From Paraburkholderia kururiensis JCM 10599 = LMG 19447 (lineage in GTDB: Bacteria; Pseudomonadota; Gammaproteobacteria; Burkholderiales; Burkholderiaceae), in NCBI RefSeq assembly GCF_003986935.1, contig NZ_RJZE01000008.1:1-64000 (forward strand): a stretch of DNA of 64,000 nucleotides, written 5' to 3'. A model generated the notes under the pieces. It was not told the origin of the DNA, did no database searches, and worked only from the letters and a program-made list of their open reading frames with translations. This document shows positions 40,339 through 49,283 of the stretch, one piece after another. The stretch's first letter is position 1. Every line of letters begins with the position of its first letter. Made by a program: the position numbers and the translations under genes.

Positions 40339-43300
40339 GTAGCCTCCTCGCCGGTCGCGTTTGCGGTTGCGGTTGCGCTTGTGCTTGTGGTTGTCTCGAC
40401 GCAAGGCGCGGCGGCACTCGCTATCTGCAGCACCATCAGCCGCTGGCCTGCGACAACGGCATCGCCCGCCGCGCAGCCGATGGTTTCGATCACGCCGTCC
40501 GCAGGCGCAGCCACGGCCACTTCCATCTTCATCGACTCCACGATCGCCACGTCTTGCCCTTCGGTCACGCGTTCGCCCTCGGCGACCAGCAGCTTCCAGA
40601 CGCTGCCCGACACGTCGGCGGCAATCGCGCGGCGGTCGTCGGGCAGAGCCGCTTCATCCGCTGCATCGCCTGCGGCGCCGTTCGCATTTGCCTCGCCCTC
40701 CGCGGCGTAGTCCGCCTGGCCCGCGGCGCGCCACCGCTCGCGCTCGGCTTCGAAGGCGGTTTGCTGGCGCGACTTGAATGCCGCAATGGACTCCGCTTCG
40801 TCCTTCAAAAAGCGTTCGTACTCACCCAGATCGAACACCGACTCTTCTATGCGTAGCGATCGGCGCCCCGCGATGAAGTCGCTGCGCCACTCGGCCAGTT
40901 CGGCTTCGCTCACTTCGAAAAAGCGGATCTCGTCGAAGAAGCGCAGCAGCCACGGCTTGCCCGCGACGAACTCCTTCGTGGTGCGGTAGCGGTTCCACAT
41001 CTGCACGGTGCGTCCGACGAACTGGTACCCGCCCGGGCCTTCCATGCCGTAGACGCACAGATACGCGCCGCCGATGCCCACGGCGTTTTCGGGCGTCCAC
41101 GTGCGCGCGGGGTTGTACTTGGTGGTGACGAGCCGATGCCGAGGATCGACGGGCGTCGCAACAGGCGCGCCGAGATAGACGTCGCCCAGCCCGAGCACGA
41201 GGTAACGCGCGTCGAACACGATGCGCTTCACGTCGTCGATGCTTTCCAGCCCATTGATGCGGCGAATGAACTCGATGTTGCTCGGGCACCAGGGCGCATC
41301 GGGGCGCACCGACTGCATGTAGCGTTCGATCGCGATGCGCGTGGACGGGTCGTCCCACGAAAGCGGCAGATGCACGATGCGGTTGCGCACGCGCATGGCG
41401 TCCACGGCGGGCAGCGCGGCCTCGGCTTCGCGCAGATGGTCGAGCAGCCGCTCGCGCGAGAGCGTCGCGCTGTCGAAATGCACCTGCAACGAGCGGATGC
41501 CGGGCGTGAGGTCCACGATGCCGGGCAACGGGTTCGCGGCGAGCCAGTCCATCAGGGCGTGCACGCGAAAGCGCAGCTTGAGGTCGAGTACGGGCGGCCC
41601 GTATTCGATCAGCAGGTTGCGGTCACCGGAGCGGCGATAGACCACGCCGACGCCGTCGCCTGCGTGGTCGTCGCGGTGGAGTACGCAGTCGTGTGCTGCG
41701 TTCGGCTTCGTGCCTGACGATGTAGATGCGGATGCAGATGCGGACGCAAGTGCCGACGCAAGAGCGGATGCATCTGCCGGCACAAACCGCACCGTATCCC
41801 CCGGGCGCAGCTGCCCCAGCTTCCACAGGTCATCGCCGATCACCGTGACGGGGCACACGAAGCCGCCCAGGCTCGGGCCGTCGGGGCCGAGAATCACCGG
41901 CATGTCGCCCGTGAAATCCACGGCGCCAATCGCATACGCGTTGTCGTGAATGTTCGACGGATGCAGCCCGGCCTCGCCGCCGTCCGTGCGCGCCCATTGT
42001 GGCTTCGGGCCGATCAGGCGCACGCCTGTGCGGCTCGAGTTGTAGTGCACGGTCCAGTGCGCCTCGTAGAGCATCGCGATGTCGTCGGGCGTGAGGAAGT
42101 CGGGCGCGCCGTGCGGGCCGTCCAGCACGCGCAGCTCCCACGCGTGCGTGAGGACAGGGACGCGCGTGGGTGCGAGCGTGGCGCCGGGCTCGCCGTGGCC
42201 CGCGTGCGTGCCGACGTGCAGCACGTCGCCTTTACGCAGCGCGCGGCCCGCGTGGCCGCCGAACTGACCGAGCGTGAAGGTGGCTTTGCTGCCCAGATAG
42301 TCGGGCACGTCCAGGCCGCCCTTCACGGCGAGGCACGCGCGCATGCCCGCGCCTGTCACCCCGCCCAGCTTCAACACCGCGCCTGCGGCTGCGCGCGTCA
42401 CGGTCCAGAACGGCGCCGGCTCGCCGTCGAGCGTGGCAGCGAGCGCTGCGCCGCCCAGCACGAACAGCGTCTCCGTATTGAAGCGCAGCGTGGCGCCGAC
42501 CATCGTGAATTCGAGCCCCGCGGCATCAGGCGCGTTGCCGAGCAATTCGTTGGCAAGCTGGAACGAGAGGTCGTCCATGGGCCCCGAGGGCGGCACGCCG
42601 ATGTCCCAGTAACCGAGCCGCCCTGGCAACTGCTGCACCGTGGTCTGCACGCCGCCGTCGAGCACGTCGATGGTGTGCGGCGCGAAGTGGAAGCGGCCGA
42701 GAAAGCCCGTGGTCTGCTCGCCGCTCGCGAACGTGGGCGAGCCCGCAATCGCGCGCAGGTAGTCGAGATTCGTTTCGATGCCGTAGAGCCGCGTTTCGGC
42801 GAGCGCGCCGCGCAGCTTCGCGAGCGCGGCTTCGCGCGACTCGCCGGTCGCGATGATCTTCGCGAGCAGCGGATCGTAGAACGCGCTCACCTCCGTGCCG
42901 GCATCGACCCAGGTGTCCACGCGCACATCGGCGGGAAACGCGACGTGCGTGAGCGTGCCCGAGCCGGGCTGAAAGTGCCTGTTCGGGTCTTCGGCGTAGA
43001 CGCGCACCTGAATGCTTGCGCCACGCGGCGCCTGCGTCGCTTTTACCGCTTGCGCCAACGTGGCGAGCGGCGCCAACGTGCCTTCGGCCTGGCGGATCAT
43101 CCACTCCACCAGATCGACGCCCGTCACTTCCTCGGTCACGCCGTGCTCGACCTGGAGCCGCGTGTTGACTTCGAGAAAGTAGAACGCGCGCGTGGTGACG
43201 TCGAACACGAATTCGACGGTGCCCGCGGAGGCATAGTCGACCGACTTCGCGAGGCGCACGGCGGTGGCATGCAGGGCGGCGCGTTCTTCGTCCAAGAGCC

Positions 43301-44054
43301 CCGGTGCCGGCGTTTCTTCGATCACCTTCTGGTTGCGCCGCTGCACCGAGCAATCGCGCTCGCCGAGCGCGATGACGTTGCCCGCGCCGTCGCCGAACAC
43401 CTGCACCTCAATGTGGCGTGCGTGTTCGACGAACTTTTCCAGATAGACGCCCGCGTGCGCGAAGTTCGCTTCGCCAAGCCGCGCCACCGACGCGAACGCC
43501 GCCTCCAGTTGCGCCGCGTCGCGGCACAGCGACATACCGATGCCGCCGCCGCCCGCGGTGCTCTTGAGCATGACGGGGTAGCCGAGCGTGGCGGCGGCGT
43601 CGAGTGCCGCCGCTGCATCGGCGAGCAGCCCGGTGCCGGGCAGCAGCGCCACGCCGCTCGCTTGCGCGAGTTCGCGCGCCGTGTGCTTGAGGCCGAAGCG
43701 CCGCATCTGCTCCGGACGTGGGCCGATAAAACGCAGCCCTGCCGCTTCGCATGCCTCGCCGAACGCCGCGTTTTCCGAGAGAAAACCGTAGCCCGGATGA
43801 ATGGCCTGAGCGCCCGTGCGGCGCGCCGCATCGAGTATCGCGGCCGCGTTGAGGTAGCTCGCGGCGGCGGGCGCGGGCCCGATGCAGACGGCTTCGTCGG
43901 CCTGCATGACGTGCATGGCGTGACGGTCGGCTTCCGAATACACGGCGACCGACGCGATGCCGAGCCGCTTCAGCGTGCGGATCACGCGGCAGGCAATCTC
44001 GCCGCGGTTCGCGATGAGGACCTTGTCGAAGGTTTTCTGAAGCGTATGTGCCAT
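40329..44054 (-). CDS. Biotin-dependent urea/guanidine carboxylase
   Basis: 1241 aa. Biotin carboxylase domain at about 1-460 (KSTAGGGGIGMS ATP-grasp loop, EVNTRLQVEHGVTE), then the AHS2/KipA-like and AHS1/KipI-like carboxyltransferase halves, and a C-terminal biotinyl domain with ESMKMEV (biotin on K1176). It is usually labelled urea carboxylase. Members found with DUF1989 partners and a guanidine-I riboswitch are known to prefer guanidine, making carboxyguanidine. An Ala/Ser low-complexity linker (about 755-780, repeats of ALAS) is an unusual insertion. ATGA overlap with the upstream gene. Confidence 0.9.
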   Translation of the reverse strand: MAHTLQKTFDKVLIANRGEIACRVIRTLKRLGIASVAVYSEADRHAMHVMQADEAVCIGPAPAAASYLNAAAILDAARRTGAQAIHPGYGFLSENAAFGEACEAAGLRFIGPRPEQMRRFGLKHTARELAQASGVALLPGTGLLADAAAALDAAATLGYPVMLKSTAGGGGIGMSLCRDAAQLEAAFASVARLGEANFAHAGVYLEKFVEHARHIEVQVFGDGAGNVIALGERDCSVQRRNQKVIEETPAPGLLDEERAALHATAVRLAKSVDYASAGTVEFVFDVTTRAFYFLEVNTRLQVEHGVTEEVTGVDLVEWMIRQAEGTLAPLATLAQAVKATQAPRGASIQVRVYAEDPNRHFQPGSGTLTHVAFPADVRVDTWVDAGTEVSAFYDPLLAKIIATGESREAALAKLRGALAETRLYGIETNLDYLRAIAGSPTFASGEQTTGFLGRFHFAPHTIDVLDGGVQTTVQQLPGRLGYWDIGVPPSGPMDDLSFQLANELLGNAPDAAGLEFTMVGATLRFNTETLFVLGGAALAATLDGEPAPFWTVTRAAAGAVLKLGGVTGAGMRACLAVKGGLDVPDYLGSKATFTLGQFGGHAGRALRKGDVLHVGTHAGHGEPGATLAPTRVPVLTHAWELRVLDGPHGAPDFLTPDDIAMLYEAHWTVHYNSSRTGVRLIGPKPQWARTDGGEAGLHPSNIHDNAYAIGAVDFTGDMPVILGPDGPSLGGFVCPVTVIGDDLWKLGQLRPGDTVRFVPADASALASALASASASASTSSGTKPNAAHDCVLHRDDHAGDGVGVVYRRSGDRNLLIEYGPPVLDLKLRFRVHALMDWLAANPLPGIVDLTPGIRSLQVHFDSATLSRERLLDHLREAEAALPAVDAMRVRNRIVHLPLSWDDPSTRIAIERYMQSVRPDAPWCPSNIEFIRRINGLESIDDVKRIVFDARYLVLGLGDVYLGAPVATPVDPRHRLVTTKYNPARTWTPENAVGIGGAYLCVYGMEGPGGYQFVGRTVQMWNRYRTTKEFVAGKPWLLRFFDEIRFFEVSEAELAEWRSDFIAGRRSLRIEESVFDLGEYERFLKDEAESIAAFKSRQQTAFEAERERWRAAGQADYAAEGEANANGAAGDAADEAALPDDRRAIAADVSGSVWKLLVAEGERVTEGQDVAIVESMKMEVAVAAPADGVIETIGCAAGDAVVAGQRLMVLQIASAAAPCVETTTSTSATATANATGEEATCK

Positions 44055-44707
44055 CAGGCGCTCCAGATCGCGAGCCGCACGGGCGTCGGGTTATAGCCGT
44101 TGCACGGGTTGTTGAGCTGCGGGCAGTTCGAGATGAGCACCGTGACGTCCTGCTCCGCACGCATTTCCACGTACTTGCCCGGCGCCGAGATGCCGTCTTC
44201 GAACGTGAGCTTGCCAAGCGGCGTGACTGGCACGTTCATAAAGAAGTTGATGTTGCTCACGATGTCGCGCTTCGTGAGCAGCGCGCCCGCGCCGCACGTG
44301 CAATGCGTGATCGCGTTGAGGAAGCTGTCGCGGCAGTTGTGCATGTGGCGCTTTTCGAGCGCGTAGCGCACGGTGTTGCTCTCGGCCGCGCAGGCGCCGC
44401 CCAGCGTGTCGTGACGGCCACAGGTGTCTGCAACGATGGTGAGCAACGCGTTGCCGCGATTCGACATCAGCACGCTGCCCGCCGTGAGGTACAGGTTGCG
44501 CTGCGCGCGAATGGTGTCCTGCGCGCTATAGCGTTCGTGCCGGTCGGCGCTGCTGTAGAAGAGCGTGTCCACGGCCTGGTTGCCTTCCAAGTCGATGATG
44601 CGCAGCGTCTCGCCGCGCTTCACATCGTGCAGCCAGGGCTCGCCCGCGGGCAGCGTGAAGTCGTAGTGGGCATGGCGCAGATCGAGCGCGCTTTCGATGA
44701 TCGGCAT
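44054..44707 (-). CDS. DUF1989 protein UAAP2 (carboxyguanidine deiminase subunit)
   Basis: A 217-aa protein of the urea amidolyase-associated family. Conserved segments: [51 protein letters not shown] and [10 protein letters not shown], with several Cys/His ([17 protein letters not shown]) suited to metal binding. Published work assigns the paired DUF1989 proteins of guanidine operons as carboxyguanidine deiminase, producing allophanate and ammonia. Start at 44707 (MPIIES), 11 bp downstream of the UAAP1 stop. Confidence 0.85.
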   Translation of the reverse strand: MPIIESALDLRHAHYDFTLPAGEPWLHDVKRGETLRIIDLEGNQAVDTLFYSSADRHERYSAQDTIRAQRNLYLTAGSVLMSNRGNALLTIVADTCGRHDTLGGACAAESNTVRYALEKRHMHNCRDSFLNAITHCTCGAGALLTKRDIVSNINFFMNVPVTPLGKLTFEDGISAPGKYVEMRAEQDVTVLISNCPQLNNPCNGYNPTPVRLAIWSA

Positions 44708-44718
44708 GGCGGCGCTCC

Positions 44719-45501
44719 TTACGCGAACAGACGGTCGGTGTTGATGAAGCCGCGAGTGTTCTCGGGGCAGGCGGTGCGGCACGGGTCGTCGGCGGGGGCG
44801 GATGCGTCAGCGGCATAGGCGCGGTATGCGATCACGCGCACGGGCTTGGGCTCGTACTGCGTACGCGGGTCGAGCGGATGCGGCGCCGTGGAGAACGCTG
44901 CAAGCGTGTTCATTTCGAAGCGCAGATCGAACGTGCTTCCCGCCGGCGAATGGCCCGGCACGAATTCGAGCGCGCCGTCGTCGCCCACGGCGACCTTGCT
45001 GAAGAAGTTCACGTTGGCCACGAGGTCGCGCTCGCCAAGGCCGTGCTTCGCGAGTTCGAGCACGAGGCTGTCGCGGCCGTTGCGGATCATGTCGTTGCGA
45101 TGCGTTTGATAGCGCGCGGTGCCGTACTTGTGCGCGAAGAGCGCGGCATCGCCTACGCCGCCGAGCGGATCGTGCCAGCCGAGCGTATCGGCCGTAATCG
45201 ACGCCATGACGCGCCCCATGTCCGAATACAGTACGTGGCCGCGCGTGAGGTGCGCGGTGTGCTGGGCCTTCAACGTGTCGGCCATGTTGTAGCGTTCGAG
45301 CGGATCTTCCTGGCGATAGAACACGGCAGCGAGATTCGCGCCGCCTTCCATATCGACGATGCGCAGCGCGAGGCCGCGGCGCACGACGGCGGACCAGTGG
45401 GTGCCCGCGGGAATCACGGTTTCCCACAGCGGCGTGATGGCGGGGAGGGACGTGTCCCGTGTAGCGGGCAGCGCGGCGTCGGCGGGGAGGCTGGACGGCA
45501 T
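44719..45501 (-). CDS. DUF1989 protein UAAP1 (carboxyguanidine deiminase subunit)
   Basis: 260 aa, paralogous to the next gene ([52 protein letters not shown]). It partners UAAP2. First gene of the guanidine operon. Two starts are possible: ATG 45501 with AGGAG 5 nt upstream, and ATG 45552 whose GGGAGG is the 3' end of the riboswitch aptamer. I prefer 45501 because its Shine-Dalgarno is complementary to a segment of the aptamer, a plausible expression platform. Tail has [15 protein letters not shown], cysteines possibly for metal. Confidence 0.85.
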   Translation of the reverse strand: MPSSLPADAALPATRDTSLPAITPLWETVIPAGTHWSAVVRRGLALRIVDMEGGANLAAVFYRQEDPLERYNMADTLKAQHTAHLTRGHVLYSDMGRVMASITADTLGWHDPLGGVGDAALFAHKYGTARYQTHRNDMIRNGRDSLVLELAKHGLGERDLVANVNFFSKVAVGDDGALEFVPGHSPAGSTFDLRFEMNTLAAFSTAPHPLDPRTQYEPKPVRVIAYRAYAADASAPADDPCRTACPENTRGFINTDRLFA

Positions 45502-45555
45502 GGAGGCTCCTGGGTCGGATTGGACAAAGCGTGAGAGGGCGACGAACGACATCGC

Positions 45556-45690
45556 GACCTCCCGGGCTTTTATCCCTCCGTGGAGCCTCGGCGCCGCCTT
45601 GCAGGAAGGTGGAGACGAGACCGGATTGCTCTCGGACCAGGCGTCGTGTGTGCGGCTTGCGCAGCGGTCACGACCGGAACCCTAGCGATC
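45556..45690 (-). ncRNA. Guanidine-I (ykkC) riboswitch
   Basis: The leader upstream of UAAP1 contains, in order, CTAGGGTTCCG, CTGGTCCGAGAG, ACGGAGGGATAAAA and GCCCGGGAGG, the conserved blocks of the ykkC/guanidine-I aptamer, with normal spacing and a variable GC-rich stem region between. The class switches genes on when guanidine binds. Its presence directly in front of DUF1989, carboxylase and allophanate hydrolase genes fits a guanidine-degradation operon. No T-run terminator is seen between the aptamer and the coding start, so control is probably translational. Confidence 0.92.
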
Positions 45691-45733
45691 CTAAGATGAT
45701 GCAAATTGCTTCGCACCTCTCGCGGGGTAACTT

Positions 45734-45749
45734 AGCGAGTTCTGTGCCA
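45734..45749 (-). promoter_or_regulatory. Sigma-54-like promoter of the guanidine operon
   Basis: TGGCAC-AGAAC-TCGCT read on the minus strand has the invariant GG (-24) and GC (-12) at the correct 16-nt layout, one base off the TTGCW element. Transcription would start near 45723, about 33 nt before the aptamer. Nitrogen-limited (NtrC-dependent) expression would make sense for this operon. Confidence 0.5.
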
Positions 45750-46149
45750 GAGGTTCGTGCCGAAGCCGCTATAGACGCGCGCAGGCCCTACAGGGCAAGC
45801 GTTGCGCCGCATGTGTGCGTGCGCACGGCACGCGCGTTGAAGGCCGTTTGCAAGCCGCCGTGCGCGTTCACGAAGCGGCGCGTGCACCGAGGCAAGGCGC
45901 ACGAGGCACCACAGCGAGGCACGATGCTCGGCGCACCTGCGAGGCGGGCGAGGGGTTCAAGACCCCGCAAAGCCCCGCCAGGCGGGCGATTCAGCCATTG
46001 TTGTGGAACAGCAAACTATGAATTCAGCGCTGCCCCGTTGATGCAAATCGGGAAATGCTCCAACTTACGCATCAACGGGCGGCCAGAAGTGGTAGCCCTG
46101 CTGAACCGATCAACCTGACTCAATCGCATTTGCGGACGTGGAGCATGAG
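45750..46149. other. Gene-free stretch with an 11-bp inverted repeat
   Basis: No gene is supported. GC-rich and without compositional coding signal. CCCGTTGATGC (46034-46044) and GCATCAACGGG (46069-46079) are a perfect 11-bp inverted repeat separated by 24 nt, lying 70 bp before the 54-aa gene. No T-run follows. Confidence 0.4.
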
Positions 46150-46314
46150 ATGGATATCGTCGATCTCGCCCGGCAGGCTGGCATGACGGTCGTGCTCGAT
46201 GCGCGCATCGGGCGCGAGGAATACCGCACCGTGCATGGCTCTGTCGCGGCACTGGAGCGGTTTGCGGAACTGGTGGCCGCGTCGCTCGAATGCGAGTCCG
46301 CCCGCGAAAACTGA
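46150..46314 (+). CDS. Small hypothetical protein (54 aa)
   Basis: Begins MDIVDLARQAGMTVVLDARIG and ends LECESAREN. TGGAG lies 6 nt upstream of the ATG. The composition is that of a real short soluble protein (beta strand, then helices GSVAALERFAELVAASLE). It precedes another small gene by 16 bp, and the two are probably co-transcribed. Function unknown; I recognise the type as a short protein seen in Burkholderia genomes. Confidence 0.6.
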   Translation: MDIVDLARQAGMTVVLDARIGREEYRTVHGSVAALERFAELVAASLECESAREN

Positions 46315-46330
46315 TTGCAAGGAGAAGGCC

Positions 46331-46567
46331 ATGAGCTTTGACGACTCGACTTTCCAACGCGCCAACGTCGCGCGCCGCGTGCACGATGAGAGCGGAGAAC
46401 TGCGGAGCGGAGAACTGCGCCGTGCGCATGCCGAAGTGCGTACGGATAGCAGCAACGCGACACGCGCGGCCGTGCCAGCACGAAACTGGGCATGGGCCAA
46501 CAGCAACGACACGTACGACTGGATGGATTCGCATACGCCGTCTCCGTCGCCGGATCTGCTGAACTGA
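46331..46567 (+). CDS. Small hypothetical protein (78 aa)
   Basis: Starts at ATG 46331 with AAGGAG 6 nt upstream. Hydrophilic and Arg/Ser/Asn-rich, with a tryptophan-containing C-terminal segment (RNWAWANSNDTYDWMDSH). No transmembrane helix or signal peptide. Likely disordered. The Shine-Dalgarno and tandem position after the 54-aa gene support it. Convergent with a response-regulator gene. Confidence 0.5.
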   Translation: MSFDDSTFQRANVARRVHDESGELRSGELRRAHAEVRTDSSNATRAAVPARNWAWANSNDTYDWMDSHTPSPSPDLLN

Positions 46568-46592
46568 CCGCGTTACAGACTGACGTGTACCG

Positions 46593-47345
46593 CTATGCGA
46601 CTTCGGCGGACGTTGCGACGTCCGCCACATCCAGCTGATAGCCGCGCGCATACACGGCACGCAGCTGCACCCCACGCGTGCCGTTCAACTCCAGCTTCTT
46701 GCGCAGTTTGTAGATGTGCTGTTCGAGCGTGCGTCCCACGATGTCGTCCGAACTGCTCCACACCGCGCCGGCCATCTGCCGGCGACTCACATATTCCCCG
46801 CACCGCGAAAACAGGATCCACGCCACGGCGAACTCGCGTGGCGTGAGGTCGATGGTCTGCGTGCCGATGTGCACCGTGCACGTGCGCCGGTTGAGCGCAT
46901 ACGCGCCTACGACGAGCCGATCGTCTGCGTGGGTGGGCCCCGCGCTGCCACACGTGCGTCGTAGTGCGAGATGCACGCGCAAGACGAGTTCGCGCGAATC
47001 GACCGGGGAGAGCACCACTTCATCGGCGCCGGCATCGAGCAGTTGCTCGGCGGCGTCGATGCCGCCGCGGATGCCCACCGCGATGAGCGGCACGCGCGAA
47101 TCCTCGTGACCGCTGCGCTGCGCGAGAGCGGGCGGTGATGATGCCGCGTCGCTTTGCGCGTCCATCAGGATCGCGCTGAAGGTCGGTTGATTCGATGCAG
47201 CGGCGCGCGCGAGCGCTGCGCTGTCGGCGAAATGGACGCACGTGGCGCCGTCTTCGCCGAAGCACGCACTGACGAGGCCAAACAGGCTCGCGCTGCCTGT
47301 TACGACGGCGAGCCGCACGTTGCGGCACAGGGAAGGTGGGTGCAT
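46593..47345 (-). CDS. OmpR-family response regulator with atypical receiver
   Basis: 250 aa. The N-terminal receiver-like domain (about 8-135) keeps D62 in ILMD, at the usual phosphorylation position. It lacks the acidic pair after the first strand (LAVVTGSASL) and the conserved Lys near the last strand (LSPVDSRE). C-terminal winged helix (about 150-245) is intact: DLTPREFAVAWILF, VGRTLEQHIYKLRKKL, RAVYARGYQL. No sensor kinase is adjacent. It may work without classical phosphorylation. ATG 47345 (MHPPSL) is preferred over an upstream extension. Confidence 0.85.
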   Translation of the reverse strand: MHPPSLCRNVRLAVVTGSASLFGLVSACFGEDGATCVHFADSAALARAAASNQPTFSAILMDAQSDAASSPPALAQRSGHEDSRVPLIAVGIRGGIDAAEQLLDAGADEVVLSPVDSRELVLRVHLALRRTCGSAGPTHADDRLVVGAYALNRRTCTVHIGTQTIDLTPREFAVAWILFSRCGEYVSRRQMAGAVWSSSDDIVGRTLEQHIYKLRKKLELNGTRGVQLRAVYARGYQLDVADVATSAEVA

Positions 47346-47599
47346 GGCGTCGCGCCTCGTTGTCGTTATGACATGCCCACACAACACTCAATGGAGCGGC
47401 GTTATTCCTCGCACGTTTTTCTTTCCGACGGGCTATCGACGCGGCCTGGCGAGGCCCGCGCGATGGGCGGCAAAAGACTTTACACACTGTTACTCGGGAC
47501 CACGAAAAATCGGCGGCGCCTTTCCCTATACTCCGCGCATCATCCGTTACGCCCGCGGGCGCGGGCACCACCGCGACGGCAGCACATCGAGTACAGATC

Positions 47600-48247
47600 A
47601 TGAAAAACACGCGTTCAGTCAGGCTTTTTGTTGGGACCGCTGCCATCGCGGCAGGCGCGGCACTTGCGCTCACCGGATGTGCCGTGCCGGGACCGTCGCC
47701 TTATGGATCGTCGTACGGCGGCGTGTACCAGGCGCAACCGGCGTATGCCCAGCCTCAGCCGGCTTACTCGCAGCCGGGGTACGTGCAGCAGCCGTATGCA
47801 CAGCCGGGCTATCAGCAGCAATACGACACGCAGGGCTACCCGCAGCAGCCTGCGCCGCAGCCGTATCCGCAGCAGCCTGCCGCGGGTTATGGTGCGCAAT
47901 ACGGTGTGGTGTCGAGCATCCAGCCGCTCGTTTCAAACGGCGGTCCGGCGAGCACGGGCGGTGTGGTCGGCACGGTGGCGGGCGCGCTGGTGGGCGGCGT
48001 GATCGGCAACCAGTTCGGACGCGGCCACGGCCGCGATGTCGCGACGGTGGTGGGCGCGCTGGGTGGCGCGGTGGCCGGCAACCAGATCGGCCAGCAATAC
48101 AGCAATAGCACGTCGACGCCGTCGGGCTACCGCGTCGTGGTGCAACTGAGCGACGGCTCGTCGCGCGCGTTCGATGTGAGCAACCCCGGCGATCTGCGTC
48201 CTGGCGACCGCGTGCAGATCAACGGCAATCGCATCGACCGTTACTGA
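47600..48247 (+). CDS. Glycine-zipper outer-membrane lipoprotein
   Basis: 215 aa. Signal peptide ends with lipobox LTGC (Cys28), so it is probably acylated. Residues 30-100 are a Pro/Gln/Tyr-rich linker (repeats such as QPAYSQPGYVQQPYAQPGY). A Gly-zipper region (about 120-165; GGVVGTVAGALVGGVIGNQFG and VVGALGGAVAGNQIGQQY) of the 2TM/SlyB type follows, with a small beta domain at the end. Likely an envelope-stabilising or stress protein. Confidence 0.87.
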   Translation: MKNTRSVRLFVGTAAIAAGAALALTGCAVPGPSPYGSSYGGVYQAQPAYAQPQPAYSQPGYVQQPYAQPGYQQQYDTQGYPQQPAPQPYPQQPAAGYGAQYGVVSSIQPLVSNGGPASTGGVVGTVAGALVGGVIGNQFGRGHGRDVATVVGALGGAVAGNQIGQQYSNSTSTPSGYRVVVQLSDGSSRAFDVSNPGDLRPGDRVQINGNRIDRY

Positions 48248-48338
48248 TTCCGTTTGGGCCTCGCCGGCACGGACCGGGACCTCCATGTGCTTCGCGCCGG
48301 TTCAGAATAAGAACCGGCACACGACCACGGAGGCTGCC

Positions 48339-48824
48339 GTGCGCAACAGCCAGTACGCGTTCACGACGACATGGCGCATCCACGCGCCGTTGCAGGCGGT
48401 GTGGACCGCCATAGAAGACTGCGCGCGGTGGCCTGAATGGTGGAAGAGCGTGGAGCGCGTGGAAGCCATCGAGGCCGGCGACACACGCGGCATCGGCGCA
48501 TTGCATCGCTACACGTGGAAGGGCGCGCTGCCGTACCGGCTCGTGTTCGACATGCGCGTGACGCGCATCGAGCCTCTTGTCGCACTCGACGGTTATGCCA
48601 CGGGCGCCGTGGAAGGCGCCGGCCGGTGGCGTTTTTCAGAGCAGGACGGCGTGACGGTCATTCGCTACGAATGGCAGGTACGCACCATGCGGCCGTGGAT
48701 GAACCTCGTGGCTCCCCTTGCCCGGCCGCTCTTCCAATGGAATCACGACCACGTGATGCGCGAAGGCGGCAAAGGGCTTGCGCGCCTGCTCGACGTGCCG
48801 CTTATTGACATCGAGCACGGCTGA
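48339..48824 (+). CDS. SRPBCC (START-like) domain protein
   Basis: 161 aa, GTG start with GGAGG 6 nt upstream. A polyketide cyclase/dehydrase-like fold: beta strand pattern YAFTTTWRIHAPLQAVWTAIEDCARWPEWW, then WKGALPYRLVFDMRV. Such domains bind hydrophobic ligands or lipids. No active-site residues are recognisable. Isolated between the lipoprotein and a transporter. Confidence 0.82.
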   Translation: MRNSQYAFTTTWRIHAPLQAVWTAIEDCARWPEWWKSVERVEAIEAGDTRGIGALHRYTWKGALPYRLVFDMRVTRIEPLVALDGYATGAVEGAGRWRFSEQDGVTVIRYEWQVRTMRPWMNLVAPLARPLFQWNHDHVMREGGKGLARLLDVPLIDIEHG

Positions 48825-49283
48825 ATTTTGCGGGCTACAATCCGGCGCCGGGATAACCCTGGGTGATCGAAGCGTCTATCGTCTGCAGAATCGCTGCGCT
48901 AGCGGCGCGACATAACCTTTCGCATCGCCTGCATTTTCCCTGCAATACCCTTTGATTTGCAGCCCTGTCGCGCGCAGCGATCCTGCGTGCGGCACCTCGC
49001 AACGGCACACCCTGATCGGGGCGTTCGCCTGCAGACCTGAAAAATGAACCGCACTTCCACTTGCACGAAACGCTTTCGCGTGTCGCCACGCGACGAATGT
49101 CGGTCACGCAGCCGGCATGGCCTCGGGCCGCCTTCCTGCCTCGCTTTTTCCCCTGCTTTGTCTTCTTCGACGCGCAAGCGCAAATGAGCGCTCCGGCGTG
49201 ATGCCGGCTGCGCCGTTTCTTCACGCATGGTCCGGGCGGTGAGCCCCGGGCGTCGTTGCAATTGCATCCACACGAGGTACCCG
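48825..49283. other. Intergenic region, no recognised feature
   Basis: 459 bp between the SRPBCC gene and the POT transporter. I see no gene, repeat or terminator of note; it presumably holds the promoter of the downstream transporter. Confidence 0.4.

Noticed and set aside
40329..44054. Plain urea carboxylase for urea use
   Set aside because: The guanidine-I riboswitch and DUF1989 partners point to guanidine as the substrate, although urea activity cannot be excluded.
45815..46118. Possible short genes in the gap before the 54-aa gene
   Set aside because: Arg/Ala-rich translations, no ribosome-binding site and no recognisable family.
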